Below are positions 24,367-32,012 of a stretch of 64,000 bases of DNA, piece after piece. The position numbers and the translations under genes were made by a program. The stretch is from Flavobacterium cauense R2A-7 (GTDB taxonomy: Bacteria; Bacteroidota; Bacteroidia; Flavobacteriales; Flavobacteriaceae): positions 524,001 through 588,000 of the forward strand of contig NZ_AVBI01000001.1 of the NCBI RefSeq assembly GCF_000498475.1, given 5' to 3'. The notes under the pieces are model-generated. The model was not told where the DNA came from. It did not search any database and saw only the letters and a list, made by a program, of their open reading frames with translations. Position 1 is the first letter of the stretch. Every line of letters begins with the position of its first letter.

Positions 24367-25515
24367 TTATTTTTTATGAATTAATCGGGTTAGTTTTATG
24401 GAGAGATCGGTTAAAATAATTTTGGCATTTCCGTTGCGTTCAATGTGATAAATCGCATCGGAAAGTTCGTTGAAAATTTCATTGATGTTGTTGCCGTTCA
24501 CAAAAGGTGCAAAATTTTCCAGTTTGAATTTGTCCACCGTTGGTTCGATGTACACCAGCGATGGCGATTGGTAATTCAACAACAACGCCTGACGAAACAT
24601 TTCCACGCAAAAATGCAGAAACTGTTTTTGTGCTTCCCGACCGATACCCGCAATTTCATCGCTCCAAGAGGTCAGCTCCAAAATGGCGGCAGCATTTCCT
24701 TTGGCACGGAAGGCGGCGCGGACCCATTGTACAAACCATTCTTCAAACGGGAATTCGGTTTCGTCTTTGTGCAGAAGATGTAATGCTTTGTTGAAATTTC
24801 CCTGCGATTGGTGTGCGATGCGCAACGCCAGTTTTTCATCAATATTTTCACGTGAAACCAAGGCATCGGCAATGACACTTTCGGGTAAACCCTGAAAATC
24901 CAAGACCTGACAGCGCGATAAGATTGTCTGCATGATATCGTCCTGATTTTCGGTAATTAAAAGAAAAACGGTTTTTTGCGGCGGTTCTTCCAGTAATTTC
25001 AACAATTTATTGGCGGTGGCGGTATTCATTTTATCGGCCATCCAGATAATCATCACTTTGTAACCGCCTTCGTAGGCTTTCAGCGAAAGCGATTTCATAA
25101 TTTCCTGTGCTTCGTCTACCCCAATCTGTCCCTGTTTGTTTTGGATTCCGAGTGATTTCAGCCATTCGAACAAACTGCCGTAGGGATTTTCGACAACAAA
25201 CTCGCGCCATTGCTTCATGAAATTGGCACTGACCGGATGGCTTTTTACCTGATCGTTCGTGGCCACCGGAAATACAAAATGTAAATCGGGATGCGAAAAA
25301 TGTTCGAATTTTAGGTTGCAGGCTTCGTTGCCGTTGGTGTTTTCACCGGAAACATTGCCACACAAAATGTATTGCGCATAGGCAATTGCCATAGGTAAAG
25401 TTCCGGATCCTTCGGGGCCCACAAACAATTGTGCGTGTGGAATCCTGCCGGAATCGGCACTTTTGGTTAAATGACTTTTGATGTGGTGTTGTCCTAAAAT
25501 TTCCCTGAATAGCAT
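24367..25515 (-). CDS. holB: DNA polymerase III subunit delta'
   Basis: 382-residue clamp-loader subunit (AAA+ fold) of the replicative polymerase. The N-terminus FREILGQHHIKSHLTKSADSGRIPHAQLF matches the delta'/gamma family. The P-loop position reads GPEGSGTLP, lacking the Lys-Thr pair, as expected for the non-ATP-binding delta' wrench. Cys residues near 53 and 66 could be remnants of the zinc motif. The sensor region VFLLITENQDDIMQTILSRCQVLDF contains the SRC motif. The -7 box (25520-25527) lies only 4 nt upstream of the ATG, so the mRNA may be leaderless. Confidence 0.92.
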   Translation of the reverse strand: MLFREILGQHHIKSHLTKSADSGRIPHAQLFVGPEGSGTLPMAIAYAQYILCGNVSGENTNGNEACNLKFEHFSHPDLHFVFPVATNDQVKSHPVSANFMKQWREFVVENPYGSLFEWLKSLGIQNKQGQIGVDEAQEIMKSLSLKAYEGGYKVMIIWMADKMNTATANKLLKLLEEPPQKTVFLLITENQDDIMQTILSRCQVLDFQGLPESVIADALVSRENIDEKLALRIAHQSQGNFNKALHLLHKDETEFPFEEWFVQWVRAAFRAKGNAAAILELTSWSDEIAGIGREAQKQFLHFCVEMFRQALLLNYQSPSLVYIEPTVDKFKLENFAPFVNGNNINEIFNELSDAIYHIERNGNAKIILTDLSIKLTRLIHKK

Positions 25516-25519
25516 GAAG

Positions 25520-25527
25520 CAAAGATA
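25520..25527 (-). promoter_or_regulatory. -7 promoter box for holB, leaderless arrangement
   Basis: Minus-strand TATCTTTG ends 4 nt before the holB ATG, so transcription would begin at or very near the start codon. Confidence 0.5.
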
Positions 25528-25613
25528 ACAGAAAGTTCCAAAGTTTGAAATTTTGAAGACATTGAGAAATTCTTAAAAATTTATAAGAAAAAAGGCTGAA
25601 AAAAGAAAAATTG

Positions 25614-25621
25614 TATATTTG
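25614..25621 (+). promoter_or_regulatory. -7 promoter box for pgk
   Basis: TATATTTG, 38 nt upstream of the pgk ATG. Confidence 0.5.
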
Positions 25622-25659
25622 CTGATTAAAGAATAAACAATCAACAAAATAACACCCTG

Positions 25660-26847
25660 ATGAAAACCCTTAACAATTTTAATTTTTCTGGTAAAAAAGC
25701 CCTAATTCGTGTCGATTTCAATGTGCCGTTAGACGATCATTTCAAGGTAACCGACGCCAACCGAATCGAAGCGGCAAAACCAACGATTGATAAAATTTTG
25801 AAAGACGGGGGTAGTGTTATTTTGATGTCGCACTTGGGAAGACCCAAAGGCGTTGAAGAAAAATATTCTTTAAAGCATATTGTTTCAAAAACGGCTGAAG
25901 TTTTGGGTGTTCCGGTAAAATTTGCTTCCGACTGTATTGGTGAGGTAGCGGAAAAAGCTGCTGAGGATTTACAACCCGGAGAAGTTTTACTATTGGAAAA
26001 CCTTCGTTTTTATGCCGAAGAAGAAAAAGGCGATGTGGCCTTTGCCGAAAAATTAGCAAAATTGGGCGACATTTATGTGAATGACGCTTTCGGAACGGCG
26101 CACCGAGCCCATGCCTCAACTACGATTATCGCACAGTTTTTCCCGAATAACAAATGTTTCGGAATGCTTTTGGCGAAAGAAATCGAAAGTTTAAACAAAG
26201 TGTTGAACAATTCTGAAAAACCGGTTACTGCTGTGCTTGGCGGATCAAAAGTATCTTCCAAAATTACAGTGATTGAGAATGTGTTGGATAAAATCGACCA
26301 CATGATTATCGGAGGTGGAATGACCTTTACCTTCATCAAAGCCTTGGGCGGGAACATTGGAAATTCGATTTGTGAAGATGATAAAATGGCGTTGGCACTG
26401 GAAATCATGGAAAAAGCCAAAGCGAAAAACGTTCAGATTCATTTACCGGTGGATGTGGTAGCGGCTGATGCGTTTTCCAATGAAGCAAACACCCAAATCG
26501 TTGACGTTTACAATATTCCGGAGGGTTGGCAAGGATTAGACGTAGGTCCGAAATCATTGGAAGCCCTGAAAGAGGTGATCAAAAATTCAAAAACCATTCT
26601 TTGGAACGGTCCGTTAGGGGTGTTTGAACTGGAAAAATTTGCGGAAGGCACCATCACTTTGGGGAACTTTATTGCCGAAGCAACCAAAAACGGCGCCTTT
26701 TCATTGGTAGGCGGCGGTGATTCGGTTGCGGCCGTAAAACAGTTCGGATTGGAACCCAAAATGAGCTATGTTTCTACGGGTGGCGGGGCGATGCTGGAGA
26801 TGCTGGAAGGTAAAACCTTACCCGGAATCGCGGCCATTTTAAGTTAA
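25660..26847 (+). CDS. pgk: Phosphoglycerate kinase
   Basis: 395-residue glycolytic enzyme that transfers phosphate from 1,3-bisphosphoglycerate to ADP. The N-terminal signature is [13 protein letters not shown] (about residues 12-24), the substrate His/Arg block is SHLGRPKG, the hinge/nucleotide region includes [11 protein letters not shown] and WNGPLGVFE, and the C-terminal [13 protein letters not shown] binds nucleotide phosphates. Full length and highly conserved. A single gene with its own promoter box. Confidence 0.98.
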   Translation: MKTLNNFNFSGKKALIRVDFNVPLDDHFKVTDANRIEAAKPTIDKILKDGGSVILMSHLGRPKGVEEKYSLKHIVSKTAEVLGVPVKFASDCIGEVAEKAAEDLQPGEVLLLENLRFYAEEEKGDVAFAEKLAKLGDIYVNDAFGTAHRAHASTTIIAQFFPNNKCFGMLLAKEIESLNKVLNNSEKPVTAVLGGSKVSSKITVIENVLDKIDHMIIGGGMTFTFIKALGGNIGNSICEDDKMALALEIMEKAKAKNVQIHLPVDVVAADAFSNEANTQIVDVYNIPEGWQGLDVGPKSLEALKEVIKNSKTILWNGPLGVFELEKFAEGTITLGNFIAEATKNGAFSLVGGGDSVAAVKQFGLEPKMSYVSTGGGAMLEMLEGKTLPGIAAILS

Positions 26848-26895
26848 AATTTTAATTTTTAACAATATTTAAACAATTTATAAGTTATAAGCTAT

Positions 26896-26903
26896 TATGT
26901 TTG
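26896..26903 (+). promoter_or_regulatory. -7 promoter box for the LysM transglycosylase
   Basis: TATGTTTG, 48 nt before the chosen ATG at 26952. Confidence 0.45.
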
Positions 26904-26951
26904 TAATTATTGATAAGAGATTGAATGATAATGAGTTATAAAATAACGCGT

Positions 26952-28832
26952 ATGAACAAAATAAAAGCATTTTCCTTGGTATTCGGAATTTTCTCTCTCG
27001 CCGCAATGGCTCAGGAGTCTGCCGAAAAAGAGGTGCAACTTACTCAGCTCCCAAAGCTATCGTATCTTGATTCTATTAAATCAACCTTTGTGTACCACGA
27101 GACCAGCAACTGCATTGATGAAATGTGGATGAAGGAATTGAACAATCAGGAACTTTTTGACGAAATGCAATCGGAAATCGCTAAAGTGAACAGTAGTGAA
27201 GCGGTTTCGTATGATTTGTCAACCGATCTTTTAAAAGAACGTCTGAAAAAACTCGACGAAAAATCACCGTTCAATGTCGAATACAACCCAACCGTTGAAA
27301 ACGTAATCAAATCGTTTCTGAAAAACCGTCCGCGTGCTTTCGAACGCTTGATGGCGGTATCCGAATATTATTTTCCAATGTTCGAATCCAAATTGTCCAA
27401 ATACGATCTTCCCTTGGAAATCAAATATTTAGCGATTGTGGAATCCGCATTGAACCCGTTGGCAAAATCCCGAGTAGGGGCGAGCGGTTTATGGCAGTTC
27501 ATGTATGAAACCGGAAAACAGTACAATCTGGAAGTCAATTCGTATGTAGACGAACGTTACGACCCGTTGAAAGCTACAGAAGCCGCTTGCCAGTATTTCA
27601 CCAACATGTTTAAAATTTTTGGCGACTGGGATTTGGTTTTAGCGTCTTACAATACCGGACCGGGAAACATTTCCAAAGCAATTCGTCGTTCGGGTGGGCA
27701 CACCAATTACTGGAACATCCGCAAATACATGCATCCGGAAACGCAAGGCTATTTGCCGGCATTTTACGCGACGATGTATGTGTACGAATACAAAAAAGAG
27801 CACGGAATTGTTCCAAAAAAAGCGTCAACCACGTATTTCGAAACGGATACGGTAATGGTTAAAAAGCAAATGTCTTTCAAACAGATTGCTGATTTATTGG
27901 ACATGCCGGAAGAACAGTTGCGTTTTTTAAACCCGATTTACAAGCGTAACGTGGTCCCTTTTGTTTCCGATAAAGCGCATTATATCCGTTTACCGAAAAA
28001 CAAACTGGCGATTTTTACCTCGAATGAAGATAAAGTGTATGCTTATATCGATTATGAAGAGAGCAAACGCGAAAAACAGGAATTCAAAGTTAAAAAACCA
28101 CGAATTTTTACCAGAGATTCTATTCAAACGGCTGTAGCGTCATCGGAGAATAACCAGAATTCTGCTGAAGAGGAGGAAGTGGTTACCAAAGCGGTTAAAA
28201 AACTGAAAACCAAATTCTACACCGTGAAACGCGGGGACAATTTATCGGAGATTTCAGAGAAAAATAATGTTTCCATAGCCGAATTGAAGAAATGGAATAA
28301 AATTAAAGGTACTTCCGTTAATGCGGGTCAGAAACTGAAAATTCAATACGAAACTTCGGTTGTAGTTGCCGAGAAAACGGCACGAAAGAAAAAAATCGAT
28401 ACGCTTAAAGTTTCGGAACCGGTTGTGAAAAGCACCGAGCCAAAAACAGAAGTTGCGGTTAACGAAAAAATGTATGTGGTACAAAAAGGGGAGAACCTAA
28501 CACAGATAGCTGCCAAAAATAACATTACGATTGCTCAGTTGAAAGAATGGAACAGTCTAGAAGACGAAGGAATCAAAGCCGGTCAGGAACTAAAAATCCA
28601 ATCGTCTGAAGAAACGGTTGCAGCGGTTGAGAAAGAAGATAAAAAAGAAGTTAAGAAAACCTCAATCAAAACCAGAAGTTTCGAAAAAGAACGTATGTAT
28701 GTGGTGCAGAAAGGCGATTCTTTAATCAGCATTTCCAAAAAGCAAGGCACTACAGTGGCTGAGATCAAAAAACTCAACAACATCAAAGGAGACAACATTC
28801 AACCCGGAATGAAACTCAAAATCAACGGATAA
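26952..28832 (+). CDS. MltD-like lytic transglycosylase with three LysM domains
   Basis: 626-residue secreted peptidoglycan enzyme. The signal peptide is MNKIKAFSLVFGIFSLAAMAQ. The SLT catalytic domain (about 125-290) contains the catalytic Glu in IVESALNP, followed by GASGLWQFMYETGKQYNL and ASYNTGPGN. A linker and three LysM domains follow, at about 420-463 (FYTVKRGDNLSEIS...), 512-555 (MYVVQKGENLTQIA...) and 582-625 (MYVVQKGDSLISIS...). The frame opens at 26925, but only the ATG at 26952 gives a standard signal peptide. The stop is followed by a hairpin that overlaps the next gene's start. Confidence 0.94.
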   Translation: MNKIKAFSLVFGIFSLAAMAQESAEKEVQLTQLPKLSYLDSIKSTFVYHETSNCIDEMWMKELNNQELFDEMQSEIAKVNSSEAVSYDLSTDLLKERLKKLDEKSPFNVEYNPTVENVIKSFLKNRPRAFERLMAVSEYYFPMFESKLSKYDLPLEIKYLAIVESALNPLAKSRVGASGLWQFMYETGKQYNLEVNSYVDERYDPLKATEAACQYFTNMFKIFGDWDLVLASYNTGPGNISKAIRRSGGHTNYWNIRKYMHPETQGYLPAFYATMYVYEYKKEHGIVPKKASTTYFETDTVMVKKQMSFKQIADLLDMPEEQLRFLNPIYKRNVVPFVSDKAHYIRLPKNKLAIFTSNEDKVYAYIDYEESKREKQEFKVKKPRIFTRDSIQTAVASSENNQNSAEEEEVVTKAVKKLKTKFYTVKRGDNLSEISEKNNVSIAELKKWNKIKGTSVNAGQKLKIQYETSVVVAEKTARKKKIDTLKVSEPVVKSTEPKTEVAVNEKMYVVQKGENLTQIAAKNNITIAQLKEWNSLEDEGIKAGQELKIQSSEETVAAVEKEDKKEVKKTSIKTRSFEKERMYVVQKGDSLISISKKQGTTVAEIKKLNNIKGDNIQPGMKLKING

Positions 28833-28838
28833 TTTAGT

Positions 28839-28886
28839 AAATTCGCTTTTCAAACCATCAACCGTGAGAAAAGCGAATTTTTTTTT
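28839..28886 (+). terminator. Terminator-like hairpin that contains the DUF4837 start codon
   Basis: Perfect 13-bp inverted repeat (28839-28851 and 28868-28880) with a 16-nt loop, followed by a T run to 28886. The GTG start of the next gene (28864-28866) lies in the loop, and its codons 3-7 form the 3' arm and the T-tract. Confidence 0.8.
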
Positions 28887-29859
28887 CTGCCTCTTTTTAA
28901 TTTCACTTTTGTTTTCCTGTAGCAAAGAAGCCAAGCAGGACGATTTGGTTTTGCCTGCTTCCACCGGAAAAATCAACACGATTTCGGTCATTATCGATGA
29001 TGTTTTGTGGAATGGCGATGTGGGCGATTCGCTTCGGAAAAAACTCGCCGCTCCGGTAGACGGTCTTCAGGAAGAAGAACCACTGTTTACCATCAACCAG
29101 TATTCTCCTAAAATTTTTGACAGTTCTGTACGGTTGGGCAGAAACATTCTTGTGGTAAGCAAGGCTCCGGATGCCGAATTCAAACATGTGATGGACAAGC
29201 ACGCGGCACCGCAAAACGTGTTTTACATTACCGGACACAATCTGAAAGAAATTATTGAAACGATTGATCTTCATGCCGCAACATTAATCAGCAGCATTAA
29301 GTTTTATGAAATAATCGAAAACCAGAAAACCACCGCGGCATCGCTTTTCAACGATAAGAGAATCAATCAGAAATTTAATATTGCGCTTCAGATTCCAAGC
29401 AGTTTTTCCTATGCGCTGATCAAAGACCGATTCGTATGGTTAAAGAAAGATATTCCGTCCGGGAATTCGAGTCTGTTGGTATACCAGGTACCGTATTCGG
29501 CTTTCAAGAACGGAAAAATTGTTCAAAACGCGGTACGACTTCGGGATTCTGTCGGAAGAAAATACATTCACGGGATGTTGGACAAATCGAGTATGGTTAC
29601 CGAAGAGAGTTACTATCCCTACGTATCGGAAACTAAAATCGATGAACATCAGGCTTTTGAAATCCGCGGTACCTGGGAATTGGCCAACAATTTTATGAAC
29701 GGTCCGTTTATCAATTACGCCATCAGCGACCCGAAAAACAAGCGGTATATTATCGTGGAGGGTTTTGTTTATAATCCGTCCAGCACCAAACGCGACATGA
29801 TTTTTGAACTGGAATCCATCATTAAATCCATCCAATTTTTAAAACCCAAGAAAAAATGA
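28864..29859 (+). CDS. DUF4837 family lipoprotein
   Basis: 331-residue predicted lipoprotein. The signal is MRKANFFFCLFLISLLFSC with lipid-modified Cys at 19, followed by a soluble domain of mixed alpha/beta character (ISVIIDDVLWNGDVGDSLRKKL near the start and GTWELANNFMNGPFINYAI near the end) typical of DUF4837 proteins in Bacteroidota. Function is unknown. The GTG is the only initiation codon giving a complete signal; the next possible start (TTG) would remove most of it. The start is buried in a terminator-like hairpin. It ends with ATGA overlapping the GNAT gene. Confidence 0.8.
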   Translation: MRKANFFFCLFLISLLFSCSKEAKQDDLVLPASTGKINTISVIIDDVLWNGDVGDSLRKKLAAPVDGLQEEEPLFTINQYSPKIFDSSVRLGRNILVVSKAPDAEFKHVMDKHAAPQNVFYITGHNLKEIIETIDLHAATLISSIKFYEIIENQKTTAASLFNDKRINQKFNIALQIPSSFSYALIKDRFVWLKKDIPSGNSSLLVYQVPYSAFKNGKIVQNAVRLRDSVGRKYIHGMLDKSSMVTEESYYPYVSETKIDEHQAFEIRGTWELANNFMNGPFINYAISDPKNKRYIIVEGFVYNPSSTKRDMIFELESIIKSIQFLKPKKK

Positions 29860-30302
29860 AACCAAAATTCGAAATAAAGCCATTTAAGGCACTTTCTTTA
29901 TCTGAACTATACCAAATACTGCAATTGCGTTCAGAAGTGTTTGTGGTGGAGCAAAAATGCGTTTATCAGGACATTGATGGAAAGGACGAGAAAGCGTTAC
30001 ACCTTTTAGGAGTTTATGACGGTGTGCTGGTAGCTTACGCGCGATTGTTTCAGCCCGGAGATTATTTTGAGTTTGCCTCTATTGGACGCGTGATTGTCAA
30101 GCAGGAGTATCGCGATAAAAAGTGGGGACACGATTTGATACGTGAAGCCATTAAAGGAATTTCGGAACAGTTTGGTACTTCGGAAATTACTATTTCCGCA
30201 CAGTTGTACCTGCAGCGATTTTACGAAAATCACGGTTTCATACAAACCAGCGAAATGTATCTGGAAGACGATATTCCGCACATCGAAATGAAAAAAGCTT
30301 AA
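29856..30302 (+). CDS. GNAT-family N-acetyltransferase (ElaA-like)
   Basis: 148-residue acetyltransferase. The N-terminal LRSEVFVVEQKCVYQDIDGKDE block is characteristic of the ElaA subfamily. The acetyl-CoA-binding motif A is ASIGRVIVKQEYRDKKWGHDLIREA (about residues 70-94), followed by AQLYLQRFYENHGF. The acceptor substrate is unknown. It overlaps the upstream DUF4837 gene by 4 bp (ATGA), implying translational coupling. Its stop overlaps the stop of the convergent OmpA gene in a shared TTAA. Confidence 0.9.
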   Translation: MKPKFEIKPFKALSLSELYQILQLRSEVFVVEQKCVYQDIDGKDEKALHLLGVYDGVLVAYARLFQPGDYFEFASIGRVIVKQEYRDKKWGHDLIREAIKGISEQFGTSEITISAQLYLQRFYENHGFIQTSEMYLEDDIPHIEMKKA

Positions 30303-31192
30303 TCGATACTGGTAATACTGATTTCCACGCGCTTGTTGTTGCGTTCTTTTTCGCCTTCCAAAGGATAATCACGCCCGAAACCTTTGTAGGTCATGCGTTC
30401 TTCGGGAATACCGTTGGCTTTTAAGTAGGCAAAAATGGCTTTCGCCCGAGCTTCAGACAGGTTACTGATGCCGGTATCTTCATCGACAGCATCACGGAAA
30501 TAATCGGTATCAATACAGCAAACGTGCCCCTGAATCTGAAATTTAAAGTTCGGATTGTTGCGCAGTTCTGTCAGCAATTTTTCAAGTTGTTTTTCCGATT
30601 TTCGTAGCAAAACAGCGCGGCCACCTTCAAAATACAAGTCTTTCAGTTTAATGATATCGCCTACTTTCAGCGGTTTGTCTTCGAAGGTTTTTAAACGCAA
30701 CTGACGGTTTTCAACCTGTATTTTCGTGGGTAAGGAATCTTTCGGTTTACTTAAATCGATAAAATCATTGTGAAAATATTCGAGATAGATATCCACTCTT
30801 CGGTTCAATTGACGGGTGGCATCCAATTCGTCTTCACTCAATTGCAATTCGGTAATCCGTAAATCGATTTTTCCTTTCCCTTCCACGTTTTTTTGTTTGG
30901 AAGCGATTTCCTGAAGGATGTCGGAAACGGTTTTGGCACGTCGTTGTGAAAGTGCTCTGTTGTATTCGATACTTCCCCTGTCGTCACAGAATCCTTCCAG
31001 TCCGATGGAAAGAATTACAATGTCGCCCAGACTTTTTACATAATCATTAAGCCTTTTGTCTTCTTCGTCGGTAAGTTTGTGTTTGTCGAATTCAAAATAG
31101 ACGGAATACTTGTCGGTTTTTACCTGTGTCAGCTCTTGCGAATAACAAAACGTCAGGCCGAATAAAAAAAATAAAGTAGCGAATTTCTTCAT
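30299..31192 (-). CDS. Double OmpA-domain protein (copy 1)
   Basis: 297-residue exported protein. The signal peptide MKKFATLFFLFGLTFCYSQ is followed by two OmpA-like peptidoglycan-binding domains in tandem. The first (about 28-135) has VYFEFDKHKLTDEEDKRL and NRALSQRRAKTV. The second (about 185-297) has FEGGRAVLLRKSEKQLEKL, GHVCCIDTDYF, SEARAKAIFAYLKANGI and RNNKRVEISI. No barrel or lipobox is evident. It pairs with the neighbouring paralogue (31199-32011), 6 bp away. Confidence 0.85.
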   Translation of the reverse strand: MKKFATLFFLFGLTFCYSQELTQVKTDKYSVYFEFDKHKLTDEEDKRLNDYVKSLGDIVILSIGLEGFCDDRGSIEYNRALSQRRAKTVSDILQEIASKQKNVEGKGKIDLRITELQLSEDELDATRQLNRRVDIYLEYFHNDFIDLSKPKDSLPTKIQVENRQLRLKTFEDKPLKVGDIIKLKDLYFEGGRAVLLRKSEKQLEKLLTELRNNPNFKFQIQGHVCCIDTDYFRDAVDEDTGISNLSEARAKAIFAYLKANGIPEERMTYKGFGRDYPLEGEKERNNKRVEISITSID

Positions 31193-31198
31193 AAGCCG

Positions 31199-32011
31199 TT
31201 ATATTTTTGTAATAACCAATTCCACGCGTCGGTCTTGATCGGGACCATTTCCTAAAGGACGGGTATTGCCGTAGCCTTTATACGTCATTCTTTTTTTATC
31301 GATTCTTTTAAAAATCAGGTATTTGTATACTGCTTCTGCGCGATTGATCGACAACATTCGTTTTCGGGTGTCTTTGTCGATGGCTTCGCGTTGAAAAGTG
31401 GGTGTACAGCAAATGTGTCCTTGAATTTCGAATTCGATGTTTTTGTATTTGTGAAGAATGCGCGCTACGCGTTCCAATTCCAATTTGGATTTTGACGTCA
31501 GTTTACTGCTTCCGTTGTCAAACAAAATCTTTTCCAGGTAAATACGGTCGCCTACAACCAAATCTTTTTTCAGGTCTTTGTAAACGCCCGGAATCGGTTT
31601 TGGCGGTACCCGTTTAAAATTCATCACTACATCGACACGACGGTTTTTCTGGCGCACTTCCGGAAGATTGTCCACGATATCGTCGTCAATCAAGATACGG
31701 CCTTTGCCTTCAATAGTTACGATAATGATATTCCTGATGCCTTTTTCAATCAACTTTGCCTTGATGGTATTGGCGCGTTTCATGGAAAGTTTGTAATTGT
31801 AGGCGTCTTTTCCTCTGTCGTCACAATACCCGTAAATCTGTACACTTTCGATTCTGGAGGTGTCAATTGCTTTTACGAAAGCCACCACATCAGTAGCTTG
31901 TTTTTCATCGAGATTGAATTTATCAAACTCAAAATAAACGGAATGTACCACCTCTTCCTGAGCAGAAACAAGATTGGTAATAAACAGCAATAGGAAAAGG
32001 ATTTTCTTCAT
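31199..32011 (-). CDS. Double OmpA-domain protein (copy 2)
   Basis: 270-residue paralogue of the preceding gene. The signal peptide is MKKILFLLLFITNLVSAQ. The first OmpA-like domain (about 24-130) has VYFEFDKFNLDEKQATDV and YKLSMKRANTIKAKL. The second (about 160-270) has FDNGSSKLTSKSKLELERV, GHICCTPTFQR, SINRAEAVYKYLIFKRI and DRRVELVI. Both paralogues keep a Cys-Cys pair after QGH in domain 2. Probably cell-wall-associated periplasmic proteins; the role is not known. The gene starts 2 bp after the kup stop and is followed after 6 bp by its paralogue, so the three genes are probably co-transcribed in the order kup, copy 2, copy 1. Confidence 0.85.
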   Translation of the reverse strand: MKKILFLLLFITNLVSAQEEVVHSVYFEFDKFNLDEKQATDVVAFVKAIDTSRIESVQIYGYCDDRGKDAYNYKLSMKRANTIKAKLIEKGIRNIIIVTIEGKGRILIDDDIVDNLPEVRQKNRRVDVVMNFKRVPPKPIPGVYKDLKKDLVVGDRIYLEKILFDNGSSKLTSKSKLELERVARILHKYKNIEFEIQGHICCTPTFQREAIDKDTRKRMLSINRAEAVYKYLIFKRIDKKRMTYKGYGNTRPLGNGPDQDRRVELVITKI

Positions 32012-32012
32012 T

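Noticed and set aside
24845..24860. A fourth parS-like sequence (core TTTTCACGTGAAACC) inside holB
   Set aside because: It has three mismatches to the 16-bp consensus and sits in coding DNA; the central CACGTG core alone is common.
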